Notes: generated from the letters alone by a model not told the origin. Counted from the first letter of the stretch, positions 25,110-35,783 are shown. The stretch: 64,000 bases of DNA from an uncultured Alphaproteobacteria bacterium (GCA_943787225.1 CALSLP010000006.1:62001-126000), one strand, 5' to 3'. A program made the numbers and translations.

Positions 25110-25742
25110 ATGAATGAAACGACCGACTCAATCCAACCCGTAAAAGTCACTTTGTTCCGCTGGGCCGGTGCCTGGGGGCCCTTCGAGGTCAATATACCCT
25201 GCGGTGAATGCTCGCTGACGCTCGATGTCATTCAAGACACGTTTGACACCGAGCTTGAAGGCGTTCCGGTCGAGCTTGATGTTCGCGACTGGCTGACCGA
25301 GTGGTGGAAGCCGCTTTTCAAAGGGGGCTGGCACGCCCCCATCGTCCTGGTGAAGGGCAAACTTATTAGCCAGGGGGCAGCGCTCAATCGCGGCATCCTG
25401 ACCGAGGCCATCATTGATGCCTATGCCAAGCGTTCGGAAATTTCCGGGAATATCGTGTTCGGCAAGGCGACCTGCCCGCACTGTGTCCGTGCCAAGGGTT
25501 ATCTTGATGAGGCGGGAATCGATTACACCTATCACGATGTCGTCCGGGATCCGCGCGCGCTCTATGAAATGCTGGCGCGGGTAAAACCGATTGTCGGCCC
25601 AAAGACGCCGATTACCGTACCGCAAATCTGGCTCGATGGCCGCTATGTCGGTGGCGCCGATCAGCTAAGCGCGCGTTTACAACGTGACGTCGAGCCGAAC
25701 CCGGATCGCGGTCAGTGCTCGCTATCGGCAAAGGCGGCGTAA
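25110..25742 (+). CDS. Two-domain thioredoxin/glutaredoxin-like protein
   Basis: The C-terminal half is a glutaredoxin: CPHC at 122-125 (FGKATCPHCVRAKGYL), a cis-Pro-like TVPQIWLDG stretch and GGADQLSARL, the usual glutathione-site region. The N-terminal half (1-105) has its own CGEC pair at 31-34 and a PIVLVKGKLISQG strand, so it looks like a second thioredoxin-like fold. The order CxxC-domain plus glutaredoxin is unusual. Being 105 bases after the PhyH gene on the same strand, it may belong to the deiodinase-like operon and could reduce that enzyme; this is inference. Confidence 0.82.
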   Translation: MNETTDSIQPVKVTLFRWAGAWGPFEVNIPCGECSLTLDVIQDTFDTELEGVPVELDVRDWLTEWWKPLFKGGWHAPIVLVKGKLISQGAALNRGILTEAIIDAYAKRSEISGNIVFGKATCPHCVRAKGYLDEAGIDYTYHDVVRDPRALYEMLARVKPIVGPKTPITVPQIWLDGRYVGGADQLSARLQRDVEPNPDRGQCSLSAKAA

Positions 25743-25750
25743 CCGGAAAC

Positions 25751-26585
25751 TCAGAAGAACGCGAAAACCCGCGATTCAATACTCTGACGCGGCGTCGCCT
25801 CCGCGTGCGTGTTGGGATCGACAATCGCCGTATGGGGCGCGAAGCGAGCACGTCCATCGTCTTCTGACTCATAGGACTTGATGAGCATGGCTTCATTGCG
25901 CTGCATCAGTCGGGAAATAGAACCATTGCTGGTTGGGGTTGTGCATCAGGCGATAGGTTTCACCGACTCTCTCCGCCGCACGCCGTTCGGTCGCCATCAT
26001 ATCACTCAGCGCGACCGAGCGTGCATCACAGATCGCCAGCGGGTTGGTTTCAACCGTACCGACGATCGAGCGCCAGATATTGATGATGGCGAAACGTCGT
26101 TCGAGATAGGGTGCTGCTTCTTCCTTGCCAAACCAGTCCTGCACCCGGACCGGGCCGGATTTAACAGTGTAATCATTATGCGCGCGCTGAACCGGCTCGC
26201 GGACTTTCTTGGCCGTCCGAATACTTTCATCACCCGCCCGCAGCGTATGATCAAAGACCACGACATCCTTCGCCCCCGTTTCGCGCTTGATCAGCTCCTG
26301 CAACTCAGCGTTATAGATATTCTCGATCTGATCGTTCTCGTAAAAATCCGTGACCTTTGTTTCAAGCGGCACCAGCGCAAATCCCTCGCGATCAAGCGAC
26401 AATTCTGTCGTAAGAGGCCTCGCGTCCCGAACCGTTACAGTCTTGGTCTCGTATTCACCGATATGTTCGGATTTCCCGCCGCCGGCGACCGACGGGATAT
26501 TGACCGGCTTGATGCCAGTATCGACCAGAAAATTCACTGTCGTCTCGATTTGATCGAGGGCCTGATCCTGTTGAAGCTGTGCCAT
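25751..26585 (-). CDS. CmcJ/NvfI-type oxidoreductase family protein, frameshifted
   Basis: This resembles the CmcJ/NvfI (AsaB-like) family of putative Fe(II)/2-oxoglutarate-like hydroxylases. Recognisable segments are VVFDHTLR, VQRAHNDYT, RFAIINIWRSI and, at the end, LIKSYESEDDGRARFAPHTA. The frame is lost after WFYFP near 25907-25913; the C-terminal 55 residues lie in the next frame. Removing one base restores FPLMQRNEAMLIK, which matches the family, and a 277-residue protein. Its repaired stop lies eight bases from the stop of the convergent glutaredoxin gene. The in vivo role is unknown. Confidence 0.8.
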
Positions 26586-26672
26586 GATATGCGATCCTTT
26601 GTGACCGTGGATAATCTATCCTAACCGGTGAAATGGCGTGACGCCAATTACGATCAAGCCTGGTTCCACAAA

Positions 26673-27455
26673 TTAGAAATTCAGACGAACTTCGCCAAGT
26701 GGCCCGAAATCCGCGACCGATGCTGACCCAGCCGCTATCGGCGCCAACCCGGTGCAGGTACCAAGCGTAATGATCTGACCAGCCGTGAGCGGGTTTCCCT
26801 GATCAACACAAAGGTTCGCCAGCCAGGCCAACGCATTCAACGGATTGCCGAGAACCATGGAGCCATCGCCCTCGCCTTTCAGCGCACCATCAATGTGGAG
26901 CGCAACGCGATGGGTCGGCAAATCAAACTGGCGCCAGTCAACGCAGGGTGTGCCCAGTACCAGCCCTGCAACGGTCCCCGCTGCAATCAGAGTGTTCTCT
27001 CCCGCTGCCTTGCGGTCACCAATTCGGGAATCAACAATCTCAACCGCCGGGATCACTGCGGCCACGGCATCCGCGACGCTCTCAGCATCATAGAGCTCAG
27101 CGATTTCCGGCAGACCTGCGCCGAGCAGAACAGCAAACTCGCCTTCCAGGGCGGGGTTCGTGAATTTACCGTCAGGAATATCCAGCGGGCTCAGCGCCAG
27201 CGCCGTGTTAGGCAAGCGCCCGGCAAAGGGTTGCGTGATACCGAGCATGGTTTGCGTCGCGTGGTTGGTCGCCGCCACTTTCCAGCCCATGGCAAAGGCA
27301 CCATCAAGCTGCAGGACGGCCTCTTGAATCTCGTAGCCCTCACCGATTGTCGCCGGACGGCAGGCCTCAGGCAATTGATCTATTTTGCTACCCTGATCGC
27401 GGCATTGAAGAAATATTTCGGCGGCCTGTTCGGCGGCTTCGGGGGTCATGACCAT
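26673..27455 (-). CDS. 2-keto-4-pentenoate hydratase-like protein (MhpD/HpaH family)
   Basis: The 260-residue protein fits the hydratase/decarboxylase group of meta-cleavage pathways, which add water to 2-hydroxydienoates or decarboxylate 4-oxalocrotonate. Visible family features are GWKVAATNHATQTMLGI, NPALEGEFAVLLG with the metal-binding ExE-like acidic residues, PAVEIVDSRI, and LGNPLNALAWLANL. It may act after an extradiol dioxygenase such as the VOC-fold protein at 54.8-55.7 kb. The exact substrate cannot be told. Confidence 0.85.
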   Translation of the reverse strand: MVMTPEAAEQAAEIFLQCRDQGSKIDQLPEACRPATIGEGYEIQEAVLQLDGAFAMGWKVAATNHATQTMLGITQPFAGRLPNTALALSPLDIPDGKFTNPALEGEFAVLLGAGLPEIAELYDAESVADAVAAVIPAVEIVDSRIGDRKAAGENTLIAAGTVAGLVLGTPCVDWRQFDLPTHRVALHIDGALKGEGDGSMVLGNPLNALAWLANLCVDQGNPLTAGQIITLGTCTGLAPIAAGSASVADFGPLGEVRLNF

Positions 27456-27605
27456 GCTCTTTCCGTTGCGAAATGAATGAGGTGCAAATTAAGGCGAAAC
27501 CATAATCGAGGGCAAGGGAACGAAATATTCTTGCATTTCATCTTATGTGCTATAGAACCGCTGCCCGCAGCACTGTTTATCCGTAAAGTGCATCGCACAT
27601 CATGG

Positions 27606-27681
<76 letters not shown>

Positions 27682-27716
27682 TTTTGATGAACCCTTTGCA
27701 AAGCGAAGGCAAGTCA

Positions 27717-29903
27717 TCAAAATCCTCCGGAGGGAGCAACCATCACCACCAGCGCATCAAGCGCTACACCGCCACGACGACGGAGGACAAACGGATTCAC
27801 GTCGATTGAATCGAGATGTTCGCCCAAATCTATCGCGAGACGGGAGACCGTTATCAGCGCCTTTATCACCGCGTCACGGTCCAAAGCTGGCGCACCGCGA
27901 TAACCGTTGATCAGCTGCGCCGCCGCCGTACGGTCTATCAAAGCATTGGCACTTGCCTCATCCAGAGTTGGTGCACTGAAAGCAACATCGCGATAAAGCT
28001 CGAGCGAGATACCACCGGAGCCAAACATCACAAATGGTCCCATTTCTGGATCACGTGACGCGCCAATCACCAACTCAACATCACCTTTGACTTGCTCGGC
28101 GACCAGCACGCCGTCGAGAGAATCGCCTTTGGCCTTGGCAGTCACATTCCGCTGGATGGTTGCAAACCCATCACGCACCGATGCGAGCGTATTATTATTA
28201 AGGATGACGCCGCCAATATCGGATTTGTGGGTGAGCTCAGCCCCTGCCGCCTTGAGGACAACGGGCAATCCGATGACGCGGGCAATCCGCGCTGCCTCGG
28301 CACTACTCGTGGCTAATCTTTCCTTCGGTGTTTTAAGGCCATAGGCGCGGATGAGTTTCTTCGAATCAATTTCTGACAGCGCTATTTTACCTGATTTCTT
28401 TTGCGACTTGGCAATGGCGCGAGACACCGCTGCCGGCACCGGCTGCGCTTTCGCCTTTCGAGCCTTTGATTTCGTAACAGCCTTGCGTTCCGCATATGTT
28501 GTCACCGCGCGCACGGCCCGTAGCGCCTTATCCGCTTCCTGCAAAAAGGCGACATTACGGAAACCATTTCGGATATCACGGCTATACTCATTCATGCTGT
28601 GCGAGATCATGGTGACATAGGTGATTGGCTTCTTGGCCTTTGCCGCCAACGCATTAACGGCGCGGATGTATTCCACTTTCCGCTCCGCCCCCGGCGCGCG
28701 TGGAATTTCTTCCTGCAACATCAAGGTGTGAATACCCGGATCATCAAGCATAGCCCTCACACAATTCACGTAGGTCTCTTCGCTATTGAGAGCCGCAAAC
28801 CCGGAATCGAGCGGATTGCCAATGATCGAGCCGACTCCGAGCAGTTCTCCCAATCGGCGTTTGGTCTTGGTCGCCAAGGCCGGGAAGGCCAAACTATTGA
28901 CCTCTGCCTGATCAAGCAGTAGCCCCCGCAACCCGCCGGAGAACGTGATCGCGCCAACACCATTGCCCCTCGGCAACGGCGCATGCAGAAAATACTCCGC
29001 CGCTTCAATGACATCATCAAGATTGGACACCCGGATTACCCCGGCATTGCCGGCAATCGCATCAAAGGCGGCAACCGACCCCGCCAACGCTCCGGTATGG
29101 GCCATCGCCGCAGCCCTGCCGTTATCAGAGGTTCCGAGTTTCAGGACGATGACCGGCTTGCCCATAGACTTCGCCGCTTCACAGGCTGCCAAGAATTGTT
29201 GCGGATCACGGACAGACTCGAGGTAAGAAACGATTACCTTGATCTGCGGATTAGCCGCGAAATACTCAATATAATCTGCCGTTTTCAGACCAGCCTCATT
29301 GCCACTGGTGACGATATAGCCGACATCCATGCCGCGCTCTTCCAGCGTTCGCTTGAGCGCCATCACCAAGCCACCGGATTGACCGATGATCGCGACAGGA
29401 CCGGGCTCGGTCCGCAGGGTCCGGTTGTCGACCATCGTCACGAACCGCTCACCGCCATTAAAATTCCCGAGGCAGTTAGGACCGGATACCGCCAGCCCGG
29501 TTTCCCGGATGGTTTCTGCCAGTTCTTCGCCCAGTTTTAAGGCGGCCGGGTCAGGCATTTCACCAAAGCCTGATGAAATGACGGTCGCGCTGCGGGCACC
29601 GGCAGCAGCGGCGTCTTTCAAGGTCGCCGAAACAAACCGTGCCGGCACCAGCACCAACACATGATCCGGTTTCTCCGGCAGGTCATCGAACGTCCGGTAG
29701 CACTTGCTGCCCCATACCGTCTCCCGCCCCGGGTTTATCGGATATACCGGCCCCTTAAAGCCATAGCGTTGCAGATTATTCCAGCTGCGCTCCGCCCAAT
29801 TGCCGGGCTTATCGCTCGCCCCAACAATGACAATATTGCGCGGATTGAGCAGCGCCGCGATATCCCGGCGCTGCTGCAATTTCACTGGCTTCTTCACGAC
29901 CAT
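27717..29903 (-). CDS. ADP-forming acyl-CoA synthetase (fused alpha-beta), possibly feruloyl-CoA synthetase
   Basis: This 728-residue enzyme is an NDP-forming acyl-CoA synthetase. The N-terminal part is the CoA-binding/ligase domain, with IVIVGASDKPGNWAERSW, AIIGQSGGL, VTSGNEAGL and the AHTGALAG segment carrying the phosphorylated His. The C-terminal third is an ATP-grasp domain with GLPVVLKAAGAELTHKSD and a SIDVNPFV strand. I use the ATG giving MVVKKPVKLQQRR; the 27 codons before it are not family-like. It starts 22 bases after a hydroxycinnamoyl-CoA hydratase-lyase gene on the same strand. As I recall, the FerA synthetase of Sphingobium is of this type and is paired with such a hydratase-lyase, so phenylpropanoid activation is a good guess. 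Confidence 0.85.
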   Translation of the reverse strand: MVVKKPVKLQQRRDIAALLNPRNIVIVGASDKPGNWAERSWNNLQRYGFKGPVYPINPGRETVWGSKCYRTFDDLPEKPDHVLVLVPARFVSATLKDAAAAGARSATVISSGFGEMPDPAALKLGEELAETIRETGLAVSGPNCLGNFNGGERFVTMVDNRTLRTEPGPVAIIGQSGGLVMALKRTLEERGMDVGYIVTSGNEAGLKTADYIEYFAANPQIKVIVSYLESVRDPQQFLAACEAAKSMGKPVIVLKLGTSDNGRAAAMAHTGALAGSVAAFDAIAGNAGVIRVSNLDDVIEAAEYFLHAPLPRGNGVGAITFSGGLRGLLLDQAEVNSLAFPALATKTKRRLGELLGVGSIIGNPLDSGFAALNSEETYVNCVRAMLDDPGIHTLMLQEEIPRAPGAERKVEYIRAVNALAAKAKKPITYVTMISHSMNEYSRDIRNGFRNVAFLQEADKALRAVRAVTTYAERKAVTKSKARKAKAQPVPAAVSRAIAKSQKKSGKIALSEIDSKKLIRAYGLKTPKERLATSSAEAARIARVIGLPVVLKAAGAELTHKSDIGGVILNNNTLASVRDGFATIQRNVTAKAKGDSLDGVLVAEQVKGDVELVIGASRDPEMGPFVMFGSGGISLELYRDVAFSAPTLDEASANALIDRTAAAQLINGYRGAPALDRDAVIKALITVSRLAIDLGEHLDSIDVNPFVLRRRGGVALDALVVMVAPSGGF

Positions 29904-29925
29904 GGTGAAGACGCTTCCCGCGCCG

Positions 29926-30813
29926 CTACCCCTTGTTCCGCCGCTCGAAATGTCCAAGGCCAGGGCGGTAGCTCTTTTCGTCAAGAAACTGACTCATCCC
30001 CTGCCCGCGACTATCTTCCTTATCGACATGCTTAAGCGCATCGCTTTTCGCATTGAGGTAATCCGCTGCTTCCGGTTCGTTCATAAAGCGAACTGAACGG
30101 ATGGCTTCCTTGGTGTACCTGACGGCCGCCGGACTCTTCTGTTGCATCAGCCGCGCCAGTTTCATGACTTCTGCCTTGAGCTTACCGGCCGGGACAGACT
30201 TGTTGACCATGCCGATTTCCGTGGCCCGCTTGCCGTTGAAAGGCTCGCCGGTAGTCGCGTAATAAACCGCGTTGCGGTAGTTCATTACCTGCACCACGTT
30301 CCAGCTCACAATACCGCCGGGAATAATGCCCCAGTTCACTTCGGAGAGACCGAATGTCGCCGTATTCGACGCGATGGCGAAATCGCAGGCACAAACCTGG
30401 GTGAAGGCGCCGCCAAAACAGAAGCCGTTGACCATTGCGATAGTCGGCTTGGGAAAGCGTGACAGTTTTTGCCAACGCCACGCGTTCGATGCTCGTCGTG
30501 CTTTGGCCCGCGCTGCCGGATCGTCAGCCGTGCCTCGGAAATAGAGCTTGATATCCTGTCCGGCACTAAACGCTTTGCCAGCGCCGGTGACCACCAGAAC
30601 ATCGGTCGCCGGATCAATCGACAGATAATCAATCGCGTCATTCATATCCATATGGAGTTGCGGACTCATCGCGTTTCGTTTCTCCGGCCGGTTCATGATC
30701 AGAAAGGTGATGCCCTTATCACGCTCAATCTTCACGGTCTCAAAGACCGGATCCTTGATCTTCGGTGCTGCCTTCTTTTTCGCTGTCTTCTTTGCTGCTT
30801 TCTTTGCCGCCAT
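29926..30813 (-). CDS. p-Hydroxycinnamoyl-CoA hydratase-lyase-like crotonase
   Basis: A crotonase-fold enzyme that closely follows hydroxycinnamoyl-CoA hydratase-lyase, which converts feruloyl- or coumaroyl-CoA to vanillin or 4-hydroxybenzaldehyde plus acetyl-CoA. Shared stretches are NRPEKRNAMSP, the oxyanion-hole segment VTGAGKAFSAGQD, KPTIAMVNGFCFGGAF, and FGLSEVNWG with the catalytic Glu at E158. The ATG giving MAAKKAAKK has a GGGAGG site upstream; it yields 295 residues. The first 20 residues form a Lys/Ala-rich, histone-H1-like tail not typical of the family. It is probably co-transcribed with the downstream ADP-forming CoA ligase. Confidence 0.86.
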   Translation of the reverse strand: MAAKKAAKKTAKKKAAPKIKDPVFETVKIERDKGITFLIMNRPEKRNAMSPQLHMDMNDAIDYLSIDPATDVLVVTGAGKAFSAGQDIKLYFRGTADDPAARAKARRASNAWRWQKLSRFPKPTIAMVNGFCFGGAFTQVCACDFAIASNTATFGLSEVNWGIIPGGIVSWNVVQVMNYRNAVYYATTGEPFNGKRATEIGMVNKSVPAGKLKAEVMKLARLMQQKSPAAVRYTKEAIRSVRFMNEPEAADYLNAKSDALKHVDKEDSRGQGMSQFLDEKSYRPGLGHFERRNKG

Positions 30814-30914
30814 GATATCGCCTCCCATATTTTGATTTAGGTTCAAGCGATTGTCCGCAATTTCAGGGCCAGAAACAATCCGGCCACAGGAAATTATTTA
30901 AAGACGATAGAATT

Positions 30915-33900
30915 TTATGATGGTGACGATTTGCTAAAGCGCTCACTCATGCGCTGGAAAACAACGTAGAGCACCGGGACAAACAGCAATCCGATAAACG
31001 TTGCCGACACCATCCCCCAGAAAACCACTGACCCGACAGAAATTCGGCTTGCGGCCCCTGCACCAGAAGCAAACAGCAAGGGCATCACCCCCAGAATAAA
31101 TGACAGGGCGGTCATCATCACAGCACGGAAACGGAGCTTGGCGGCCTCAAGCGCTGCCGCCTCTATGCCCAAACCGGCTTCCCGGCGGGTCTTGGCGAAC
31201 TCAACGATCAGAATCGCACTTTTAGACGCCAGGCCAATCAACATGACCAGCCCTATTTGCGCATACAGGTTATTGACGAGCGTTGGCAGAAGCCAGATTG
31301 GCAGCAAGGCGCCAAATGCTGCCAGTACGACAGAGAGAACAACGGACACTGGCGTTGTCCAACTTTCGTACTGCGCCACCAGGAACAAATAGGCAAAGAT
31401 CAATGCCAACACGAAGATAATGATGATCAAGCCACCAGCTTCAAGTTCCTGCTGCGTCGTTCCGGTCCAGGCGATTGAATAATTGTCCGGCAGTTTTTCA
31501 CGCGCTGTGCGCTCCATGGCTGCAATCGCATCGCCCGAACTTGCCCCCGGGGCCGGCGTCGCATTCAGTGAAGCGCTTTTAAACAAGTTGTAACGTTTAA
31601 TCGCCAACGGGCCGAGAACCGACTTAACCTGCACCAGAGTCTGCAAGGGTACCATATCGCCCTTGGCACTCCGGATATAAAGCCGGTTGATATCCTCTAT
31701 CGTGTTCCGGTAGCGGGACTCCGCCTGAATAATCACCCGGTACACTTTGCCATAGAGATTGAAGTCATTGATGTAGCTGGAGCCAAACTGCGCCTGCAAT
31801 GTCGAGAAAATTTCAGCCAGTGGAATGCCCAGAACCTGCGCCTTATCGCGGTCTACTTCGAGAAACAGCTGAGGGACATTCGCCGAATAGGTCGTAAAGA
31901 CAGTTGCGAGCTCGGGCTGCTGGTTGGCCGCAAACACCAAACTACGCGTCGCAGCCGCCAAATCCTGAGGCGATTGCCCACCGATATCCTGAACTTCCGC
32001 TTCCAGCCCTCCACCGGTCCCGAGCCCCATAATCGGCGGCAGTGGAAATGCAAAGGCATTTGCCGCCGGTACGGTTGAAAGCCGAGCATTGGCCTGCCCC
32101 AGAATTGCCTGCCAGCTCGTCTGCGGTGTTCTCCGTTCACTCCACGGCGCCAAAATCGGGATAAGGAGCGCGGAGTTCGAAGCAGCCCCAGACAGCAGAC
32201 TGACACCAGGCACCGCGATCACGTCCGTTACGCCATCAATGTCGCGCAGGGCAGCTGAAAGCTGTTTGGTGACAGCATTCGTACGGGCCAACGACGCGCC
32301 AGCCGGTAATTGGACGTTTGCGAATAAAACGCCCTTGTCTTCTGTTGGCAGAAACCCGGTCGGTGCGTTGACAAACAAATATCCCGTTCCCGCAGCAAAG
32401 CCCGCAAAGGCTATAAACGAGATAAAAACTTTGCGAACCATAGAACCAGCCACTTGAACGTAACTATCGCGTCCCCGGTCCACCAAAGCAGCAAACCATT
32501 TTAACGGCCCGCGCGGGTCCCCAGAACCCGGACGCAATATTAGCGCGCAGATAGCCGGTGCGAGCGTAAGCGCATTGACTGATGACAGCACCACGGCGGC
32601 ACAGATCGTCAGAGCAAACTGCGAATAGAGCGTGCCGGTTACGCCGGGCATAAACGACACCGGCACAAAGACCGCGAGCAGCACCAGTGTTGTCGCAATC
32701 ACCGGTCCGGTGACCTCGCGCATCGCCGTTTCAGTTGCCGATTTTGGATCGAGGCCTTGGTCTTTCATGAGGCGCTGAACATTTTCAACGACGACAATAC
32801 TGTCATCCACGACCACGCCTATCGCGAGAATTAACGCGAAGAGGGTGATCAAATTGATTGAAAATCCCAACAAGGAAAGAAACGCGAATGTCCCGATAAG
32901 GGAGACCGGAATGGCGAGGGTCGGAACGAGTGTTGAACGCCAGTCCGATAAGAACAAAAACGTGACAGCGACGACGAGGAGAAAGGTTATGAAAATAGTT
33001 TCGACAACCTCACCAATCGACGCCCTGACCGCCCGGGTCGTGTCGTAGAGAATCTTATATTCGACATCAGGCGGGAAACGATCCTTAAGACGGTCAAGCT
33101 CGGCATAAACCTTTTCCGCAACCTCAAGCGCATTGGCTCCTGGAGACTGATAAACGGCGATAGCTGCCGAAGGTTTGTTATTGAGCGTTGCCTGCGAGCT
33201 ATAGGACTGCGATCCCAGCTCTATCCGCGCAACATCTCTGAGACGCACGAACGTCCCGCTTTTGTCAGCCCGAAGGATTATGTTGCCAAATTCTTCAACT
33301 GTCCTGAGACGGCCTTTTGCCTGAATTGAAAACTGGAACTGCGGTGCCGTCTCGTAAGGTGGGGCCCCCAATTGCCCGGCGGTTGCCTGAATATTCTGCT
33401 CATTGATCGCGGTTTTAACATCACTCGTCGTCAAATTCAGCGACGCCATACGATTGGGGTTGAGCCAAACCCGCATGCCATAATCCAGCGCGCCAAATTG
33501 CGATACACTCCCGACGCCGGAAATTCGCCCTAACGTGTTCTCAATGTTGATCGACGCATAATTGCTCAAGAACAATGCGTCTCGTGTTTCCTTTGGCGAT
33601 ACCAAATTGACGACCAGAAGCATGCTGGTCGATTGCTTCTGGGTAACCACACCATTGCGGATAACGTCCTGAGGCAATTGCGCCGTCGCAGTTGCGACAC
33701 GATTTTGGACGTTGACCGCAGCAATATCAGGATCGGTCCCGACTTTGAACGTAACAGTCAGCGCGTAGCTGCCGTCATTACCACTGGTGGAGGACATATA
33801 AAGCATGCCATCAACACCATTGATCTTTTCTTCTATGGGCGTTGCAACGGATTCTTCGACGGCAGAAGCGTTCGCGCCGCTATACACCGTGGTCACTTTT

Positions 33901-34031
33901 ACTTGTGGCGGAGCAATCTCAGGGTATTCAGCAATCGGTAAAGTAAAAAGAGCGATTAAGCCGGAAAGCGTAATCAAAACCGCAATAACAATAGCGAATT
34001 TTGGCCGATTGATGAAGAAAGAGGAAAGCAT
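30915..34031 (-). CDS. RND efflux transporter, inner-membrane permease (AcrB/HAE1 family)
   Basis: A 1038-residue proton-driven RND pump that exports hydrophobic compounds through a tripartite complex. It has the first membrane helix ([20 protein letters not shown]), two large periplasmic loops and the TM4 proton-relay pair in [13 protein letters not shown] (two adjacent Asp). A second membrane cluster follows near the C-terminus. Its start lies three bases after the adaptor gene stop. No outer-membrane channel gene is adjacent, so it must use a TolC-like partner from elsewhere. Confidence 0.95.
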   Translation of the reverse strand: MLSSFFINRPKFAIVIAVLITLSGLIALFTLPIAEYPEIAPPQVKVTTVYSGANASAVEESVATPIEEKINGVDGMLYMSSTSGNDGSYALTVTFKVGTDPDIAAVNVQNRVATATAQLPQDVIRNGVVTQKQSTSMLLVVNLVSPKETRDALFLSNYASINIENTLGRISGVGSVSQFGALDYGMRVWLNPNRMASLNLTTSDVKTAINEQNIQATAGQLGAPPYETAPQFQFSIQAKGRLRTVEEFGNIILRADKSGTFVRLRDVARIELGSQSYSSQATLNNKPSAAIAVYQSPGANALEVAEKVYAELDRLKDRFPPDVEYKILYDTTRAVRASIGEVVETIFITFLLVVAVTFLFLSDWRSTLVPTLAIPVSLIGTFAFLSLLGFSINLITLFALILAIGVVVDDSIVVVENVQRLMKDQGLDPKSATETAMREVTGPVIATTLVLLAVFVPVSFMPGVTGTLYSQFALTICAAVVLSSVNALTLAPAICALILRPGSGDPRGPLKWFAALVDRGRDSYVQVAGSMVRKVFISFIAFAGFAAGTGYLFVNAPTGFLPTEDKGVLFANVQLPAGASLARTNAVTKQLSAALRDIDGVTDVIAVPGVSLLSGAASNSALLIPILAPWSERRTPQTSWQAILGQANARLSTVPAANAFAFPLPPIMGLGTGGGLEAEVQDIGGQSPQDLAAATRSLVFAANQQPELATVFTTYSANVPQLFLEVDRDKAQVLGIPLAEIFSTLQAQFGSSYINDFNLYGKVYRVIIQAESRYRNTIEDINRLYIRSAKGDMVPLQTLVQVKSVLGPLAIKRYNLFKSASLNATPAPGASSGDAIAAMERTAREKLPDNYSIAWTGTTQQELEAGGLIIIIFVLALIFAYLFLVAQYESWTTPVSVVLSVVLAAFGALLPIWLLPTLVNNLYAQIGLVMLIGLASKSAILIVEFAKTRREAGLGIEAAALEAAKLRFRAVMMTALSFILGVMPLLFASGAGAASRISVGSVVFWGMVSATFIGLLFVPVLYVVFQRMSERFSKSSPS

Positions 34032-34034
34032 GAA

Positions 34035-35162
34035 CTATCCCTTTGCCGGGGCAACGGGATTTACCACCATGTTCGGCCGCACCTTCTGGATACCTTCAAC
34101 AATTATTCGTTCACCGGTCACCAAGCCGGACTTTATGACCCAGTCAGAACCCGACTGACGAGCCGATTGGACGCGCCGAACGGTGACCCTGTTCTCACGA
34201 TCAAGCACAAGGACGAAATATCCTTGGCGGTCCTGCTGGATGGCGACCTGTGGCACAACAATTGCCCGCTCCTTCGTTTTGGGGTGAACGACAACATTCA
34301 CAAATTGTCCTGGCAGCAACACACCTTTCGGATTTGGAAAGACCGCTCTGATCACTACAGTATCTGTTGCCTGATCAACCGTCGGCGCAAGATAATCAAA
34401 GCGACCTCGAGCGCCATACGGCGAACCATCAGAGAGCAATATAGTGGGCTCGAATGTCGGGTTCTTCATATCGATCCCGCGTTTGCGGGAATCAATCAGC
34501 TGTTTCTCGCTGACACCAATCGTAACGTGGATCGGATCAACGCTTGTCACTGTTGCCAGGGGCTCGCTGTCAGAACCGACAAGATTGCCGACGCTGTAAC
34601 GGGCACGGCTAATCCGTCCCCGCAGTGGGCTTTTTATATCGGTATAGCCGTAATCAAGCTGCGCCGCGCGGAGCTCAGCCTGGGCCTTCAGAACATTCGC
34701 TTTAGCACTATCAAGATTTGCTTTTGCTTCGTCCAGCTTTGCACCAGACACAACGCTGCGCCCAACCAGAGCCTTTTTGCGACGGAAGTCTGCTACAGCA
34801 TTTACCGCCTTTGCGATGGCGCTCGCAAGTTCCGCCTTCCTTTGGGCAACGACAACTTCATAAGGCGGCTTTTCAATTGTGAAAAGTCGTTGTCCCTTCT
34901 CTACCGTCTGACCATCGGTGAAATTTCGTGATTCCAGCACACCCTGAACGCGCGCCCTGATGTTCACCGAGTTTTCAGCCTCTACACGGCCGATAAAGTT
35001 AAATGCCTGTGAGACATCTTTTTCGCGAACGATATCGACAACGACACTAGGGGCGGGTCGAACACCACGCTTCTGCTGCGCCTCTGCCGCAGTGACAGAA
35101 AACCCTAACGCCACGCAGCAGAGCCCAAGAGAAATTGCAGATTTGAATTTCGACCGTCGCAT
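34035..35162 (-). CDS. RND efflux periplasmic adaptor (membrane fusion protein)
   Basis: This is the adaptor that joins the RND permease to an outer-membrane channel. The start at MRRSKFKSAIS gives 375 residues with a signal peptide of about 25 residues ending VTAAEAQQ. Next come the lipoyl-like half (FIGRVEAENSVNIRARVQGVL), a coiled-coil hairpin rich in Ala, Lys and Asp, the second lipoyl half (LDYGYTDIKSPLRGRISR) and beta-barrel/C-terminal parts with RAVFPNPKGVLLPGQFV. A GGGGGA ribosome site precedes the ATG. It is co-transcribed with the permease three bases downstream. Confidence 0.94.
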   Translation of the reverse strand: MRRSKFKSAISLGLCCVALGFSVTAAEAQQKRGVRPAPSVVVDIVREKDVSQAFNFIGRVEAENSVNIRARVQGVLESRNFTDGQTVEKGQRLFTIEKPPYEVVVAQRKAELASAIAKAVNAVADFRRKKALVGRSVVSGAKLDEAKANLDSAKANVLKAQAELRAAQLDYGYTDIKSPLRGRISRARYSVGNLVGSDSEPLATVTSVDPIHVTIGVSEKQLIDSRKRGIDMKNPTFEPTILLSDGSPYGARGRFDYLAPTVDQATDTVVIRAVFPNPKGVLLPGQFVNVVVHPKTKERAIVVPQVAIQQDRQGYFVLVLDRENRVTVRRVQSARQSGSDWVIKSGLVTGERIIVEGIQKVRPNMVVNPVAPAKG

Positions 35163-35243
35163 CGCCCATCCCCCAATATTTAATGTCAGATATAGGGTTA
35201 CGGTAGCCCACAATCAAATGGGCTGTATTCGATAGTTGAGTCG

Positions 35244-35675
35244 TTAAGCGACGACCTCAACCAATTCAATATCGAAAACCAGATCCTGACCGGCGAGAGG
35301 ATGATTACCATCCAACTTGACTGTCTCGTCGTCCATCTCAATCACAACAAAAACCAGGTCCTGACCATTTGGCGCGGTCGCTTGCAATTGACCACCAACG
35401 GCCAACTCAACCTCAGGCGGAATAACCGAGCGTTCTACCGTCTGAATTGCTTCATCGACCCGTGGGCCGTAAGCATTCTCCGCTGTGATCTCAACGGTCG
35501 CTTTGTCACCGGCTGCCATACCAACAACCGAAGCTTCAAGTTCGGGAATGATATTCTTTTCACCGATTTTAAATTCAAGGGGTTCCCGACCTTCGGACGA
35601 ATCAAAAACCGTCCCGTCTGTTAACTTGCCGGTATAATGAATCTTTACGGTATCGCCATCATTGGCCTGTGCCAT
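35244..35675 (-). CDS. FKBP-type peptidyl-prolyl cis-trans isomerase (SlyD-like)
   Basis: The 143-residue protein starts at MAQANDGDTVKIHYTGKLTDG, preceded by an AGGAGA site. It has the FKBP core split by an inserted chaperone flap (AENAYGPRVDEAIQTVERSVIP), as in SlyD. The metal-binding His-rich tail of enterobacterial SlyD is missing. It is separated from the RND adaptor by 81 bases on the same strand. An intrinsic terminator-like hairpin lies about 110 bases upstream of the start. Confidence 0.9.
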   Translation of the reverse strand: MAQANDGDTVKIHYTGKLTDGTVFDSSEGREPLEFKIGEKNIIPELEASVVGMAAGDKATVEITAENAYGPRVDEAIQTVERSVIPPEVELAVGGQLQATAPNGQDLVFVVIEMDDETVKLDGNHPLAGQDLVFDIELVEVVA

Positions 35676-35783
35676 GACATGTCTCCTTTCTTCCTCGTGC
35701 AAAAGCACTTTGGTGAACTGGCGACATACCGAATCTTGGCCGGCCGACAGATGTGAAATGCTGAAACAACCTGCCCAAATTAC

